A stretch of 64,000 bases of DNA from NCBI GenBank assembly GCA_035999765.1, contig CP108521.1, forward strand, positions 8,804,001 through 8,868,000, read 5' to 3'. The position numbers and the translations under genes were made by a program. Shown here one piece after another: positions 33,355 to 43,998 of the stretch. Source of the DNA: Streptomyces sp. NBC_01231 (GTDB lineage: Bacteria > Actinomycetota > Actinomycetes > Streptomycetales > Streptomycetaceae). Position 1 is the first letter of the stretch, and each line of letters opens with the position of its first letter. The notes beneath the pieces were generated by a model that saw only the letters and a program-made list of their open reading frames with translations, did no database searches and was not told the DNA's origin.

Positions 33355-33981
33355 CTAGGCCTTCGCGGGTCGGCGGATCCTCTTCCACACGCTCGGCACC
33401 GCGCTGATCACCACGGTCAGCGCGACCGCCGCGACCACGCCCTCCCACGGCTCGCGGAACAGCGAGCCCCCGAGTATCCCGATCACCTGATACGTCACCG
33501 CCCAGGCCAGGCACGCCGGCAGATTCCCCCGGGCGAACCTCCGCATCGGCCACTCGGCCATCAGGCAGGCCAGCATCACCGGGATCCGGCCGGCCGGCAC
33601 CAGCCGGGACAGCACCAGTACCGCCACCCCGTGGTCGGCGAGCTTGCCCTGGGCCTGCGTGAGCCGTTCCTCCGGCGCGCGCGAACGGATCGCCTCCAGC
33701 CAGCGCGAGCCGTTCTTCGACTTCATGCCGCGCCGCCCCAGCCAGTACAGGGCCATGTCACCGAGGAACGCGGCCGTCGACGCCGTCACGAACACCAGCG
33801 CCAGCGTGAGCGGAGCGGTCTGATGGAAGGCCACCACGGCCGCCGAACTCACCAGCGCCCCCGTCGGCACCACCGGCACCAGCGCCCCGATCAGCACCAG
33901 CAGGAACAGCGACGGATAGCCGAGCGCCTGCTGTGCGGACGCGGTCGGCACGGCCGCCGGGACCGCGGCGAGCCAGCTCAC
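33355..33981 (-). CDS. DedA-family membrane protein
   Basis: A 208-residue DedA/SNARE-associated protein with four to five hydrophobic segments. It has the re-entrant-loop region GALVPVVPTGALVSSAAVVA, FLGDMALYWLGRRG and SRLVPAGRIPVMLACLMAEW with FARGNLPACLAWAVTYQVIG. DedA proteins act as lipid scramblases or undecaprenyl-phosphate translocases in the cytoplasmic membrane. GTG start at 33981 overlaps the stop of the upstream metallo-hydrolase gene by 4 bp, so the two are coupled; an NAPE-PLD-like enzyme and a lipid transporter together hint at a phospholipid role. Confidence 0.9.
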   Translation of the reverse strand: MSWLAAVPAAVPTASAQQALGYPSLFLLVLIGALVPVVPTGALVSSAAVVAFHQTAPLTLALVFVTASTAAFLGDMALYWLGRRGMKSKNGSRWLEAIRSRAPEERLTQAQGKLADHGVAVLVLSRLVPAGRIPVMLACLMAEWPMRRFARGNLPACLAWAVTYQVIGILGGSLFREPWEGVVAAVALTVVISAVPSVWKRIRRPAKA

Positions 33982-34751
33982 CGGGCGCCCCCCAGCCGCA
34001 CGCTCTCCCCGTGCCCGAGCCGGTGCACCGCCACCCGCGGCGCGTGCGCGGCCGCGAGCCGGACGAACTCGTCGCCCGGCGTGTGGAACTCGTGCGGGCG
34101 CACGGCGTCCATCCCGATCGGCCAGTACGTGCCGTAGTGCACCGGCACCGCGCTGCGCGGCGCGATGCGGGCCAGTGCCTCCGCGGCCCGGCCCGCGTCC
34201 AGATGCCCCTCGCCGAGGTACGGCCCCCAGCCGCCCACCGGCAGCAGCGCCACGTCGACCGGCCCGACCTCCTTCGCCATCTCGTCGAAGAGGCCGGTGT
34301 CCCCGGCGAAGTACGTGCGGGCCTCGCCCTCGACGACATAGCCGAGCGCGGGGGAGCGGTGCGGCCCGAGCGGCAGCCGCCGCCCGTCGTGCCGGGCCGG
34401 CACGACCCGCACCACCAGGTCCCCGACCCGGATCTGGTCCCCGGGAGCCACCTCACTCAGCCGGAGATGAGTGAGCCGGCGCAGCCCCGATACCGCACGT
34501 GGTGCGCCCCGGGGCACGAGCAGGCGCGTGCCCGGTGCGAGCCGCGTCAGCGACGGGACGTGCAGATGGTCGGCGTGCAGATGGGAGACCAGCGCCACGT
34601 CGGCCCGCCAGGCGCCGGGAGGGGGCAGCGCGCCGCGACGGCGTCGCAGATGCGCCAGCCGCCTGGCGAACAAGGGGTCGGTGAGCACGCGGATGTTCGA
34701 GTCCGTGACCGTGCAGGTGGCGTGACCCCACCAGGTGATCTCCACCGGCAC
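33978..34751 (-). CDS. MBL-fold metallo-hydrolase (second)
   Basis: A 257-residue metallo-beta-lactamase-fold protein. GTG at 34751 (VPVEITWWGHATCTV) is preferred because AAGGAGG lies just upstream and the fold begins there; a longer frame to 35138 would add a Ser/Arg-rich segment without bias. Motifs: VALVSHLHADHLH (HxHxDH), VVPARHDGRRLP, TYFAGDTGLFDEM, LLPVGGWGP and VPVHYGTYWP. It overlaps the DedA gene by 4 bp and is probably in the same operon. The substrate is unknown; relatives include lipid phosphodiesterases and lactonases. Confidence 0.9.
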   Translation of the reverse strand: MPVEITWWGHATCTVTDSNIRVLTDPLFARRLAHLRRRRGALPPPGAWRADVALVSHLHADHLHVPSLTRLAPGTRLLVPRGAPRAVSGLRRLTHLRLSEVAPGDQIRVGDLVVRVVPARHDGRRLPLGPHRSPALGYVVEGEARTYFAGDTGLFDEMAKEVGPVDVALLPVGGWGPYLGEGHLDAGRAAEALARIAPRSAVPVHYGTYWPIGMDAVRPHEFHTPGDEFVRLAAAHAPRVAVHRLGHGESVRLGGAR

Positions 34752-34836
34752 CTCTTTGCCTCCTTCGCGCGACTCCCCCGAAGGGTACGGGCAGGAGTAG
34801 GGTCGGCGGCGAAACCCGGAGGTGAGGGGGGACTCC

Positions 34837-35268
34837 ATGGGACAGGTACGAGGTGACGTCGGCACGCCTTTACCGCTGCGCGTCACCGCCATCGCGAGCC
34901 TGACGCCCCTGGAGGAGCTCGACGACGACCCCTTCCTGGTGGACTCCCGCAGCCAGCACGCGATGTGCGCCCGCTGGGCCGCCGAGCGGGGCCACGTCGT
35001 CACCCGCGAACTCCTCGTGTGCGCACTGCGTCCCGACCACGGCGTCCTGTGGGAGGGCGTGCGGCCCGGCCGTGACCTGTTCGTCGCGCCGAGCCTGCGG
35101 GTGCTGCGCTGCGCGCTGGCGTCGGTGGACGAGTTCACCGCCGAGTGCGCCCGACGCGGGGTGCGGGTGGAGATCGTCGGCCACGCGGAACCCTCGTACG
35201 ACGCCCAGATGAAGGCGCGGGTGCACCGGCGGCTGTCGATGCCGACGGCCGGGTACGACGGGCGATAG
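34837..35268 (+). CDS. Conserved-looking hypothetical protein
   Basis: A 143-residue soluble protein, starting MGQVRGDVGTPLPLRV. It contains LEELDDDPFLVDSRSQHAMC, RWAAERGHVVTRELLVCALR and LRVLRCALASVDEFTAECAR with a basic C-terminus. No family is recognised. The pattern of an acidic N-terminal half and a repeated LRV-LRCAL helix resembles small nuclease- or resolvase-like folds, but I would not assign one. ATG at 34837 has GGGGGGA at 5-6 nt; GTG at 34822 is an alternative. Confidence 0.7.
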   Translation: MGQVRGDVGTPLPLRVTAIASLTPLEELDDDPFLVDSRSQHAMCARWAAERGHVVTRELLVCALRPDHGVLWEGVRPGRDLFVAPSLRVLRCALASVDEFTAECARRGVRVEIVGHAEPSYDAQMKARVHRRLSMPTAGYDGR

Positions 35269-35353
35269 CACGGCCGGAGGCGTCCGCTCCGCGAAAACCG
35301 TATGACAGTCTTGGCTCAGGGCCCGCACCGACGACGGGCCGGGGACGTGAGGT

Positions 35354-37459
35354 GTGCGGGGCGTGCGATCACGGCGTTGGCGGCGGGTTGCCAGTCAGAT
35401 CGGGCGAAGCATCGCGGTGTGGGTCGTCTCCACCCTCACGATGCTCGTACTGGCGGGCATCCTGCCGGACTTCAGGCTCCAGTCCGCAGACGGTGACAGC
35501 GCCACGCGTATCGCCGTCACCGCCGCCTTCGGCGCCGGGGCCTTCGGTCTCCTGTCGGCTCTCGTCTGGCCCCTTCTCGTCAGACTGCTGCTGCTGGTGC
35601 CCGCCCTCGTGCTGGGACTGCTCGTGTTCTTCCTCAACGGCGCGCTGCTCGTGCTCGCGCTGCGGCTGAACCCCACCGAGCAGGGCGACGCCGCACCGGA
35701 GACCGCGGTCGTGGTGGCCGCCGTGATGTCCGCCGTCGCCTCCGCGACCGGCGCCGCGCTGGCCGTCCGCGACGACGACGCCTACCGCCGCCGCCTGTAC
35801 CGCCTCGCCGACCGCCGCCGCCGATCCGGCCCGGCCTGCCCCGCGGCTCCCGGCACCGTCTTCGTCCAGCTCGACGGGGTCGGCCACGACGTGCTGCTCG
35901 ACGCCGTCGACAAGGGGCTGATGCCCACCGTCGCCCGCTGGCTCGCCACCGGCATCGGTGTCGGCGTCGGTACCGGACGCGGACCCACCCATCGGCTCAC
36001 CCCGTGGCGCACCGACTGGTCCAGCCAGACCGGCGCCAGCCAACTCGGCATACTGCACGGCAGCAACCACGACATCCCCGCCTTCCGCTGGTACGAGAAG
36101 GATCGCGGGGAGGTGATGGTCTGCAACCGCCCGACCAGCGCCGCCGAACTCCAGCGCCGCGCCGTCGAGGCCACCGGCGACGCCGGACTGCTCACCCTCG
36201 ACGGGGCCAGCCGCGGCAACCTGTTCTCCGGCGGCGCCGACGAGCAGGCCCTCGTGCTGTCGATAGCCGCCCGCCGCAGCCGCGAGACCCGTTCCAGGGC
36301 GGGTTACTTCGCCTACTTCTCCGACCCGGCCAACGCGGTGCGCACGGCCATGTCCTTCGTCGCCGAGGTCGGCCGTGAGATCGGCCAGTCCAGCCGGGCC
36401 CGCGCGCGCAAGGTGCGGCCCCGGGTGGGGCGCGGCGGCCTCTACCCGTTCGTCCGTGCCTTCGCGACCGTCGTCGAACGCGATGTCGTCGTGGCCGCCG
36501 TGACGGGCGACATGCTCGTCGGACGCACCTCCGTCTACGCCGACCTCGTCGCGTACGACGAGGTCGCCCACCACTCCGGGCCGGTCAGCCGGGACGCCGA
36601 TAAGGTCCTCGAACGCCTGGACCGCTCCCTCGCCCTGATCCAGAACGTCGCCGAGCACGCCCCGCGCCCGTACCGGATCGTGGTGCTGTCCGACCACGGG
36701 CAGAGCCCCGGCGAGACCTTCCGCACCCGCTACGGCCTCACCCTCGGTGACCTCGTACGGGCCGGCTGCGGACTGCCCGTGCCCCGCCGGGCGCGACGCA
36801 CCCACAGCGGCACCGAGGCCCGCGCGGCCGTGCGCGCCGCGCTGCGCCGGCCGGTCGAGGAGGGCGCCGAGCAGTACCGGCCGTCGAGCAGCCGCCGCTC
36901 GGAGCCCATCGTGCTGGCCTCCGGCAACCTGGGCCTGCTCTCCTTCCCGGACGTGCCGCACCGGATGAGCAAGGAGGAGATCGACGCCCGCCACCCCGCC
37001 CTGCTGACGACCCTCGCCAACCACCCCGGCATCGGCTTCCTGCTGGTGCGCAGCGAGGAGCACGGCGGGGTCGTCCTCGGTCCGTTCGGCGCGCAGATCC
37101 CGCTCGACGCACTCGACGAGAACCCCGGCCCGCTCGCCGACTTCGGGCCCGGTGCCGCCGACGCCGTCCGCCGCACCCACTCCTTCCCGCACACCGCCGA
37201 CATCATGGTCAACTCCTGGTACGACCCGTCCGAAGGCGAGGTCCTCGCCTTCGAGGAGCAGATCGGCTCCCACGGTGGTCTCGGCGGCGCCCAGGCCAAG
37301 GCCTTCCTGCTGTCGCCGCTGGCCCTGTCGGAGCCCGTCGAGGACGGCGCGGACCTCGCCGGAGCTGAACACATCCACCATGTGCTGCGCCGCTGGCTCG
37401 AGGAGACGAACGGCCCCCAGGTCCCGCTGACCGAGATCGAGGAACGACGGGCCGCCTGA
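35354..37459 (+). CDS. Membrane-anchored alkaline-phosphatase-superfamily protein with holin-like N-terminus
   Basis: A 701-residue protein. Four hydrophobic helices (about 18-37, 53-75, 77-103, 117-139) form an N-terminal unit like the 'phage holin family' (DUF1469/superfamily IV) membrane domain. A cytoplasmic or exposed hydrolase of the alkaline phosphatase/phosphodiesterase fold follows (about 165-690): FVQLDGVGHDVLL with metal Asp174, DLVAYDEVAHHSGP (Asp/His ligands), VVLSDHGQSPGETF (Asp-His), and SFPHTADIMVNSWYDPSEGE with SHGG. Nucleotide pyrophosphatase or phosphodiesterase activity on lipid-linked or nucleotide substrates is plausible. GTG at 35354. Confidence 0.85.
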   Translation: MRGVRSRRWRRVASQIGRSIAVWVVSTLTMLVLAGILPDFRLQSADGDSATRIAVTAAFGAGAFGLLSALVWPLLVRLLLLVPALVLGLLVFFLNGALLVLALRLNPTEQGDAAPETAVVVAAVMSAVASATGAALAVRDDDAYRRRLYRLADRRRRSGPACPAAPGTVFVQLDGVGHDVLLDAVDKGLMPTVARWLATGIGVGVGTGRGPTHRLTPWRTDWSSQTGASQLGILHGSNHDIPAFRWYEKDRGEVMVCNRPTSAAELQRRAVEATGDAGLLTLDGASRGNLFSGGADEQALVLSIAARRSRETRSRAGYFAYFSDPANAVRTAMSFVAEVGREIGQSSRARARKVRPRVGRGGLYPFVRAFATVVERDVVVAAVTGDMLVGRTSVYADLVAYDEVAHHSGPVSRDADKVLERLDRSLALIQNVAEHAPRPYRIVVLSDHGQSPGETFRTRYGLTLGDLVRAGCGLPVPRRARRTHSGTEARAAVRAALRRPVEEGAEQYRPSSSRRSEPIVLASGNLGLLSFPDVPHRMSKEEIDARHPALLTTLANHPGIGFLLVRSEEHGGVVLGPFGAQIPLDALDENPGPLADFGPGAADAVRRTHSFPHTADIMVNSWYDPSEGEVLAFEEQIGSHGGLGGAQAKAFLLSPLALSEPVEDGADLAGAEHIHHVLRRWLEETNGPQVPLTEIEERRAA

Positions 37460-37556
37460 CCGCACGCCAGCGCGCGTGGGCCGGTCCTTCGCGTGAGCTG
37501 AGCGGGAGTGTGATCGGATGGTGCCGTAATCCCGTAACCGGGACCATACGAAAGGA

Positions 37557-37991
37557 ATGACCGTGGCCACCACGCGCTCCGCACACACCGTCTGGGAAGG
37601 CAACCTGCTCGAGGGCAACGGCGTTGTCACCTTCGACTCCTCCGGCGCCATCGACGAACAGCCGGTGACGTGGGCTGCCCGCACACAGGAAGCGAACGGC
37701 AAGACCAGCCCCGAGGAGCTGATCGCGGCCGCCCACTCCAGCTGCTTCTCCATGGCGTTCTCGCACGCCCTCGCCGGGGCCGGCACCCCGCCCACCAAGC
37801 TCGTCACGTCCGCCGACGTCACCTTCCAGCCCGGCGAGGGGATCACCGGCATCCACCTCACCGTCGAGGGCACGGTGCCGGGCCTCGACGAGGACGGCTT
37901 CCTCGCCGCCGCCGAGCAGGCCAAGGTCAACTGCCCGGTCAGCCAGGCCCTGAAGGCCGTACCGATCACGCTGTCGGCGAAGCTCGCCTGA
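37557..37991 (+). CDS. OsmC-family peroxiredoxin
   Basis: A 144-residue OsmC-type organic hydroperoxide reductase. The two catalytic Cys are visible: Cys63 in IAAAHSSCFSMAFSHAL and Cys126 in AKVNCPVSQAL. ATG at 37557 follows AAAGGA. OsmC proteins reduce organic hydroperoxides with lipoyl or small-thiol electron donors and are stress induced. It is monocistronic, with a strong terminator 19 bp past the stop. Confidence 0.93.
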   Translation: MTVATTRSAHTVWEGNLLEGNGVVTFDSSGAIDEQPVTWAARTQEANGKTSPEELIAAAHSSCFSMAFSHALAGAGTPPTKLVTSADVTFQPGEGITGIHLTVEGTVPGLDEDGFLAAAEQAKVNCPVSQALKAVPITLSAKLA

Positions 37992-38010
37992 CCGGCACCC
38001 CGGACGGGAC

Positions 38011-38050
38011 ATCCGCCGGACGACCCACGCCGGGGTCGTCCGGCGGATGC
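38011..38050. terminator. 17-bp perfect hairpin after osmC-type gene
   Basis: 38011-38027 pairs perfectly with 38034-38050 around a 6-nt loop (ACGCCG). It is not followed by a T run, as is usual for Streptomyces terminators. Confidence 0.8.
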
Positions 38051-38160
38051 GCCGGCTGGTGGGTGCTTCGACCGGTGGATGTGCCCGGCCGGTTCACTCA
38101 CACCGGCCCGGGTAAGTAGCTGACGGCGGTGGACGGACAGGGCGTTGGAAGGACTGAGCG

Positions 38161-39549
38161 GTGGCGGGAACCTCCAGCGGGACGACGGTGCTCGACTCCG
38201 CGACCCGTGAACTCACCCGCGCGGTCCTGCTGTTCAGCCTCGACGGCCGGGCCCGCCCGCGCGGCACCGCGTCCGGCGTGCTGGTCGACCGGCTGGACTT
38301 CGGCCGTTTCGAACCCCATCTGAGGTCCAGCGAAGCGGTCCTGCCCGTGCCGGTCCTCGTCGCGCGCCTGGCCCCCGACGAGCTGCGGCCGCCGGACGGC
38401 GACCACGGCCTCGCCCTCGCCGCCGCCGAACTCCTGGTCCTCGCCACCCCGCGCGGCGATGTGACCCTCCTCGTGGACTGCGGCTTCGCCGCGGACACCG
38501 CGCCCGACGCCCTCGCCGCCTGGCTGGCGGACACCTGTTTCGACCGGCGGCGCATCCGGCTCGGCGACCGGCCGCTGCTGGACGTGGTCAACGAACGGCT
38601 CGCCCTGCCGACCCCCCTCACCTACGGCCAGAACGTCCACCAACTGGTCTTTCCCGGCGGGCGGTTGCTGCGTGACCTGCTGAGTGCGGACCTCGCCGAC
38701 GCCACCCGCAGGCCCGCCCTGCTGAACGACATCGTCTACCGCGGCCGGCTGCCCGCGCATCGCACGTCCGACGCCGAGGACACCCTGCCGCCCAACCTCA
38801 GGAACCAGGGCGTCACGCTCTCCGCGCACGGCCGCGGCGTCTCCGTCCAGGCCGGCTGGGCCCCGCACGTCGAGAACGGCCTGATCCTGGTCGCCGTCGG
38901 CATGGTCTCCGCCCTCGCGGTGCTCCAGCGCACCCGGCTCGCCGCCTTCGAGACCATGCGCGCCAACGAGCGGGCCCCCATGACGGACTCACCGTACGAG
39001 GTCCGCTCCCTCATCTCCCGGCTGTCGGCCGGGGTGAACGAACTCCAGCTGGACCTGGCCTTCGGCGTCGAGGCGTACGTGGACAGCCTGCTGATCCCGG
39101 AGATGCTGATGGAGGCCTTCCAGTCCTCCCTGCGCGACACCCTCGGCATCCGCGACAGCCTGGAGAACTCCGCGCGCATGGTCGAGCGGCTGACCTCCGT
39201 CATCAGCGCCCGCTCCGCCGCCCTCGACGCGGAACTCGCCGAGCGCGACGACCGCCGTGACCGGACCGTCTCCGGCCTGGTCGCCGCGGCCACCCTGATC
39301 GCCCTGCCGCCGACCCTGCTGCTGACGTACTTCGGGGTCAACGGCACGAACGTGCACGCCGACCGCTCCATCCTCGACCTCGACACCTACGGCACCGCGT
39401 ACGCGCTGGCCTGGCTTCCCTTCGTGGTCCTCGCCGTGATCGGATACGTCCTGCTCCGGAGGGTCAGCAGACGTTCCGGCTCCCTCCTGTCCCCGTCCGA
39501 CGGCCGGCCCGCCCCGGTGCCCGCGCCCCGATCCCCGTCCGGGAGCTGA
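38161..39549 (+). CDS. CorA-like membrane protein with GVN instead of GMN
   Basis: A 462-residue protein. A large soluble N-terminal domain (about 1-380) ends in long helices containing YVDSLLIPEMLMEAFQSSLR and RSAALDAELAERDDRRDRTV, followed by two C-terminal membrane helices (about 385-405 and 420-440). Between them lies YFGVNGTNVHAD, in the position of the YGMNF signature of CorA-type magnesium channels. The GMN-to-GVN change argues against normal Mg2+ selectivity, so it may be a different divalent transporter or a degenerate relative. GTG at 38161. It lies 8 bp before the GDPD gene. Confidence 0.75.
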   Translation: MAGTSSGTTVLDSATRELTRAVLLFSLDGRARPRGTASGVLVDRLDFGRFEPHLRSSEAVLPVPVLVARLAPDELRPPDGDHGLALAAAELLVLATPRGDVTLLVDCGFAADTAPDALAAWLADTCFDRRRIRLGDRPLLDVVNERLALPTPLTYGQNVHQLVFPGGRLLRDLLSADLADATRRPALLNDIVYRGRLPAHRTSDAEDTLPPNLRNQGVTLSAHGRGVSVQAGWAPHVENGLILVAVGMVSALAVLQRTRLAAFETMRANERAPMTDSPYEVRSLISRLSAGVNELQLDLAFGVEAYVDSLLIPEMLMEAFQSSLRDTLGIRDSLENSARMVERLTSVISARSAALDAELAERDDRRDRTVSGLVAAATLIALPPTLLLTYFGVNGTNVHADRSILDLDTYGTAYALAWLPFVVLAVIGYVLLRRVSRRSGSLLSPSDGRPAPVPAPRSPSGS

Positions 39550-39556
39550 CCCGCCG

Positions 39557-40315
39557 ATGTCGCGACGACCCGCCGTGTCCGCGCACCGAGGCGGATCCGA
39601 ACACGCCGGCGCCGCCACCCGGGAGGCGTACGAGGACGCGATCCGCTCCGGCGCCGAGTACGTGGAGTTCGACATCCGCCGTACCGCGGACGGTGTCCTC
39701 GTCGTCTACCACGACCCCCGGGTCGGGCCCGTCGGCCCGCCCCTGTCGACGATCACGCACGCCGAGCTCTGCGAGCGGGCCGGATACGCCGTGCCGGTCG
39801 TGGAGGACATCATGTCCCTGATCGCCGGGAAACTGGCCGGGCACCTGGACCTCAAGGAGGTCGGGTACGAGCGCACCGTGATCGACCGCGCGATCGCCCT
39901 GCTCGGCACCGACGGCTTCGTCGCCACCACCCTGGAGGATCGTTCCGTCGCCGCCATCGCGCGCGCCTTCCCCCAGGTGCGCACGGCCCTGTCGCTGGGC
40001 CGCGACCGGCGGGAGATCGCTCCGGCCCGCCTCGCGGCCACCCGGCTGAGCGAGCTGCTGCCCATGCGGCGGGTCCGTGCCTGCGGAGCCGCCGGGGTCG
40101 CCGTGCACCACCGGCTGGCCCGCGCGGGTGTCCTGCGCGAGGCGGCCCGGCACGGCCTGTTCAGTATGGTGTGGACGATCAACGAGGACCTGCCGATGCG
40201 GGCCTTCCTGGCCGACCCGCGGGTCGACGTCCTGGTCACCGACCGCCCTCGGCGCGCCCTCGCCCTGCGCGGCGGACGGCACGACGAGCGCCCGGCTGGG
40301 TACCCGTCCTCCTGA
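39557..40315 (+). CDS. Glycerophosphodiester phosphodiesterase (GDPD)
   Basis: A 252-residue cytoplasmic TIM-barrel enzyme that splits glycerophosphodiesters to glycerol-3-phosphate and alcohol. Catalytic and metal residues are visible: [10 protein letters not shown] (His10, Arg11), [11 protein letters not shown] (Glu37, Asp39), VYHDP (His52), HLDLKE for the second acidic pair, and [14 protein letters not shown] near the C-terminus. There is no signal peptide. It follows the CorA-like gene by 8 bp and is probably co-transcribed with it. Confidence 0.93.
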   Translation: MSRRPAVSAHRGGSEHAGAATREAYEDAIRSGAEYVEFDIRRTADGVLVVYHDPRVGPVGPPLSTITHAELCERAGYAVPVVEDIMSLIAGKLAGHLDLKEVGYERTVIDRAIALLGTDGFVATTLEDRSVAAIARAFPQVRTALSLGRDRREIAPARLAATRLSELLPMRRVRACGAAGVAVHHRLARAGVLREAARHGLFSMVWTINEDLPMRAFLADPRVDVLVTDRPRRALALRGGRHDERPAGYPSS

Positions 40316-40348
40316 TCCGGGGTATCTGTCCCTTGACAGAAGCCACCC

Positions 40349-40369
40349 ATTGACAAGGGCGCACTCAGG
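40349..40369. promoter_or_regulatory. HAIR-like site upstream of dnaK
   Basis: ATTGACA-N7-ACTCAGG resembles the HspR-binding HAIR element CTTGAGT-N7-ACTCAAG: spacing is exact and ten of the fourteen arm positions match. It lies 50 bp upstream of the dnaK start and overlaps a possible -35 (TTGACA). HspR would repress this gene in the absence of heat stress. Confidence 0.5.
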
Positions 40370-40418
40370 TTTTCTGCTGGAGTGCGGAGGCTCCCTGGTG
40401 CGGCGGAAGGGAACAGCG

Positions 40419-42296
<1,878 letters not shown>

Positions 42297-42331
42297 GACC
42301 TGTCCGACGGGGTGCGGACGGCGACCATGCG

Positions 42332-42829
42332 TCAGGGGGGCGTCGTCCCGGTGGGCGTGGTCGGCAACGCGGCGCACACGGCCTTCAGGACGGTCGCGTA
42401 CGGCGTGCCGAAGTCGGTGAGCCGGACGCGCAGGCGCTCCAGGCCGGCACGGTGCTCGGTGAGCAGTCCGGTGTCGCCGGTGCGGGCCGTGTACTCCAGT
42501 ACCGAGGGCAGGAAGTCGGGCAGTTCCTCGCCGGCGAACTCCAGGCCGTGCTCCCGGAAGACCTCCCTGAAACGGTCCAGCGCCATGCCGCGCCGCCGGG
42601 TGTCCTCATCCCGCCACCAGGTCAGATACAGGCTGTGCGGGTTCCTCACGTCGAAGACGCGGACGTAGTGCGCGGCCAGGTCCCGCGCCGATGTCACCGC
42701 CGCGTGGTCGGTGAACTCCCTTAGCTGCGGGGCCGCTTCGCGCAACAGTGGCAGCCGGGCCCGGAAGTCGTCGTCCGGGTACGTCAGGCACAGTGCCGCC
42801 GCCTGATACAGAACAGCGTCCGAGGGCAT
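42332..42829 (-). CDS. narJ: NarJ-type nitrate reductase assembly chaperone (orphan)
   Basis: A 165-residue TorD/NarJ family chaperone that loads the molybdenum cofactor into nitrate reductase NarG. Signatures: LYQAAALCLTYPDDDFRARL, VRVFDVRNPHSLYLTWW with the following RRRGMALDRF, and GEELPDFLPSVLEY. ATG at 42829 overlaps the TGA of a narH tail (TGATG), as in intact narGHJI operons, but neither narG nor narI is present in the window. On its own it has no known client nearby; client NarG would have to be encoded elsewhere. Confidence 0.9.
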   Translation of the reverse strand: MPSDAVLYQAAALCLTYPDDDFRARLPLLREAAPQLREFTDHAAVTSARDLAAHYVRVFDVRNPHSLYLTWWRDEDTRRRGMALDRFREVFREHGLEFAGEELPDFLPSVLEYTARTGDTGLLTEHRAGLERLRVRLTDFGTPYATVLKAVCAALPTTPTGTTPP

Positions 42830-42910
42830 CAGGACTCCTTGACGTCGTCCGCGGTCCGCCGCCGGCGCGGCAGGTGGACCAGCGGCGTAGGCGGCGTGGG
42901 CGGTGTCCTG
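42827..42910 (-). pseudogene. C-terminal stub of narH
   Basis: Directly upstream of narJ a minus-strand frame ends LVHLPRRRRTADDVKES and TGA, overlapping the narJ ATG. This matches the end of NarH, the iron-sulfur subunit, and the usual narH-narJ junction. Before about 42910 the sequence no longer looks like NarH, so most of narGH has been deleted. Confidence 0.55.
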
Positions 42911-43062
42911 GTGGCGGTCCCGCGCTCCCTTGCTGGATCGGGCTGCTTCGAACCTAGGGCGGGGCGGGGGAGCGCACCTGCTGACGGCACCCGTACGGGT
43001 CAGGGCGTGCGGGCGGCTCCCGCGCGGACCAGCGACGATGCCCTCCGCTGAGGAGCCTTCTG

Positions 43063-43102
43063 CGTGCGGGCGTGCGGGCGTGCGGGCGTGCGGGCGTGCG
43101 GG
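43063..43102. repeat. Five perfect tandem copies of CGTGCGGG
   Basis: Five 8-bp units in a row, followed by two degenerate units, sit 33 bp past the end of the XRE gene at 43135 and between it and the narH stub. Slippage at such a repeat is a plausible site of the deletion that removed narGH. Confidence 0.85.
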
Positions 43103-43134
43103 CGGGCGTGCGTGGGCGGGCCGCTCGTGCGGCG

Positions 43135-43998
43135 TCAGAAGTCCTCGCGGCGTTCCCTGAGGAGCTGCTTCGTGCGCTCCGCCGACGCCGCCCGCGTCGA
43201 CATGTGGTCCAGGACCTCCAGATGCGTGGCGACCTCTGTGCGGGAGTCCAGGTAGAGGGCGCCGGTGAGGTACTCGGTGAAGACCATGTCGGGCAGTTCC
43301 GGCTCGGCGAAGCGGAAGAGGGTGAACGGCGCGTACGTGCCCGGGTGCGGGCCCTCCTCGAACTCCGCGACCTGGAGGGTGACCCGGTCGCTGTCGGCGA
43401 GCCGGACGAGCTTGTCCAGCTGGTCGCGCATGACCTCGCCATGGATGCTCACCGGCCGGCGCAGCACCGTCTCGTCCATGATCACCCACAGGTGCGGCGG
43501 GTTCGGCCGCTCCAGCAGCCCCTGCCGGGCCATCCGCAGCGACACATGCCGGTCGATCGTCCCCGGCCCCGTCTGCCCGATCGTCCCGGCCTCCAGCACG
43601 GCGCGCGCGTAGTCCTCGGTCTGTAGCAGACCCGGCACGAAGTGCGGCTCGTAGGAGCGGATGATCCCGGCGGCGCCCTCCAGGCTCACGTACATGCTGA
43701 ACCACTCCGGCAGCACGTCATGGAACCGCTGCCACCAGCCGGGCTGGTTCGCCTCCTCGGTCAGCGCCACGAACGCGGTCGCCTCGTCCTCGGCGACGCC
43801 GTACGTCTCCAACAGGACCTGCACGTACGGGATCTTCAGCGCGACGTCGGCCATCTCCATCCGCCGTACGGTCGCGGGGGCCACCCGCAGCACCTGCGCG
43901 GCCTCCTCGCGTTTGAGGCCGGCCGCTTCCCGCAGTTCCCGCAGGCGTCTGCCGAGCACCACCTGGCCCACGGTGGGAGCAGGACGCCGCTCACTCAC
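43135..43998 (-). CDS. XRE-family regulator with DUF5753
   Basis: A 287-residue protein of the large Streptomyces Scr1/DUF5753 group. GTG at 43998 (MSERRPAPTVGQVVLGRRLR) follows GGGAGG. The helix-turn-helix is at about 15-75 (REAAGLKREEAAQVLRVAPA, TVRRMEMADV), and the DUF5753 effector domain (about 100-280) has IRSYEPHFVPGLLQTEDYAR and RQGLLERPNPPHLWVIMDE. Such regulators are often paired with a small DUF397 protein; none is seen adjacent, so that partner is missing here. Confidence 0.9.
   Translation of the reverse strand: MSERRPAPTVGQVVLGRRLRELREAAGLKREEAAQVLRVAPATVRRMEMADVALKIPYVQVLLETYGVAEDEATAFVALTEEANQPGWWQRFHDVLPEWFSMYVSLEGAAGIIRSYEPHFVPGLLQTEDYARAVLEAGTIGQTGPGTIDRHVSLRMARQGLLERPNPPHLWVIMDETVLRRPVSIHGEVMRDQLDKLVRLADSDRVTLQVAEFEEGPHPGTYAPFTLFRFAEPELPDMVFTEYLTGALYLDSRTEVATHLEVLDHMSTRAASAERTKQLLRERREDF

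Noticed and set aside
35369..38101. A 910-codon open frame on the minus strand
   Set aside because: It is the mirror of the phosphodiesterase and OsmC genes; it is low-complexity Gly/Val/Arg sequence without domains, as expected in high-GC DNA.
43063..43102. CGTGCGGG repeats as a CRISPR array
   Set aside because: Units are 8 bp, directly adjacent and without spacers, so it is a simple tandem repeat.
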